Shown piece by piece: positions 63,367 through 64,000 of a stretch of 64,000 nucleotides of DNA (the stretch's first letter is position 1; each line of letters starts with the position of its first letter). The position numbers and the translations under genes are program-made. Under the pieces are notes generated by a model, which was given only the letters and a program-made list of their open reading frames with translations, was not told the DNA's origin and did not search any database. The stretch comes from Comamonas sp. B21-038 (GTDB lineage Bacteria > Pseudomonadota > Gammaproteobacteria > Burkholderiales > Burkholderiaceae_C): positions 5,076,001-5,140,000 of the forward strand of contig NZ_CP092462.1 in the NCBI RefSeq assembly GCF_022387135.1. Reading direction: 5' to 3'.

Positions 63367-64000
63367 TCGCTGCTGAGGCTGGCTTGGCAGGCGCCAGCTT
63401 GCCAATGCGGCAGCCCTGCGCTGCCAGCAGCTCGCCAAACGCCGGCGAGCGCAGATAGGCCCACTCCACCGGCCGCTGCTGGCCAATGGCGTCCTCCGGC
63501 ATCGGCGTCTGCGCCGGGTGGCACATCAAGAGGCTGCCGTCCTGGCATTCGGCCAGCCATTGCGCCATCAGGCCGCCATAAGCGGCCTCCGTCGGTGCAT
63601 CAAACCCATAGACCCCTGCAAAGCCCTGGTTGGTGGCCCAGTGCTGGCGCTGCAACTGGTGGCTGAGGCGGTAGCCGCCCAGCAGCGCGATCGTGGCCGA
63701 TTTGGCCTGCCAACGCAAAGCGCCCGCAGGGGCCGTGGATCGGATCCATATCTGCCGGGCCGCGGCGCCATAGCGCGCGCTGAGCTCGGCCAGCATCGCT
63801 TTGCGCACGCCGGGTAGCTGGTGCACATGCTGGTGGCCATCCACGTAGACGGGTGGCATGCCCAGCGCATCCTCAAACGCATCGAGCTGGCGGCACCAGG
63901 CGTCGCGCAGCGCAGCGGCAGACAACCGGGCGGTATAGGCCTGGCTGAGAATGCGCGTGATGGGGGTATCGGGCGCTATGCCATGGCCTTCGGTCAGGTT
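63353..64000 (-). CDS. ChbG/HpnK-type carbohydrate deacetylase, 5' truncated
   Basis: The gene runs off the right edge, and the window holds the C-terminal 215 residues. NLTEGHGIAPDTPI is near the cut end, and DGHQHVHQLPGVRKAML carries the metal-binding His pair typical of YdjC/ChbG/HpnK deacetylases. These enzymes remove acetyl groups from chitooligosaccharides or hopanoid glucosamines. The substrate is unresolved. Confidence 0.85.
   Translation of the reverse strand, partial: NLTEGHGIAPDTPITRILSQAYTARLSAAALRDAWCRQLDAFEDALGMPPVYVDGHQHVHQLPGVRKAMLAELSARYGAAARQIWIRSTAPAGALRWQAKSATIALLGGYRLSHQLQRQHWATNQGFAGVYGFDAPTEAAYGGLMAQWLAECQDGSLLMCHPAQTPMPEDAIGQQRPVEWAYLRSPAFGELLAAQGCRIGKLAPAKPASAAITDR

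Overview
The window is a high-GC chromosomal stretch, dense in genes and almost free of mobile DNA. It looks like a betaproteobacterium of the order Burkholderiales, most likely the family Comamonadaceae (Comamonas or a close relative). The clues are gene content (argB next to slmA, a GspMb-type type II secretion operon, a Rep-PldA cluster), heavy use of GTG and TTG starts, and many ATGA stop/start overlaps. I identified it by protein motifs only and ran no database search. I saw no tRNA, rRNA or CRISPR array.

Layout. 1-2.2 kb: end of a branched-chain-type ABC importer ATPase gene, then a thioesterase, a RidA protein and an alpha/beta hydrolase. 2.2-6.0 kb (minus strand): rep helicase, a small lipoprotein and phospholipase A (pldA). 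6.3-8.4 kb: a four-gene signalling cassette with a Ras-like GTPase, two Roadblock/LC7 proteins and an unknown lead protein. 8.6-11.7 kb: an AEC permease and priA. 11.8-12.2 kb: a cluster of DnaA boxes with an AT-rich core that looks like a replication origin. 12.5-14.8 kb: plsC, a zinc metallopeptidase and a rhodanese.

14.9-52.3 kb is almost wholly about the cell surface. It holds a first Wzm/Wzt polysaccharide exporter with a 948-residue methyltransferase-glycosyltransferase fusion, then kbp, coaX and rmlBDAC (dTDP-rhamnose). An 11-gene type II secretion operon follows (gspEFGHIJKLM, a GspC/N-like gene, gspD). Next come a lipoprotein, a very highly expressed secreted surface protein (S-layer candidate), a periplasmic parvulin, a second Wzm/Wzt pair, two methyltransferases, four glycosyltransferase proteins and a WecA/MraY-like initiating transferase. 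A reasonable reading is that rhamnose-containing glycans are built and exported here while the type II system exports surface protein, so that S-layer and glycan biogenesis share one locus.

52.3-54.1 kb: argB and slmA. 54.3-63.4 kb: a fatty-acid beta-oxidation cluster under a TetR regulator (acyl-CoA dehydrogenase, DUF2147 protein, FadN-type bifunctional enzyme, thiolase, thioesterase, enoyl-CoA hydratase). A small DUF559 cassette flanked by 31-bp inverted repeats sits between the bifunctional enzyme and the thiolase. The window ends in a truncated ChbG/HpnK-type deacetylase.

The most notable points are the GTPase/Roadblock cassette with a degenerate GTPase, the origin-like DnaA-box cluster, an apparent one-base frameshift in gspL, an ASLGGS-like tail shared by GspJ, the GspC/N-like protein and repaired GspL, the S-layer candidate beside the secretin gene, and the DUF559 cassette inside the fad cluster.
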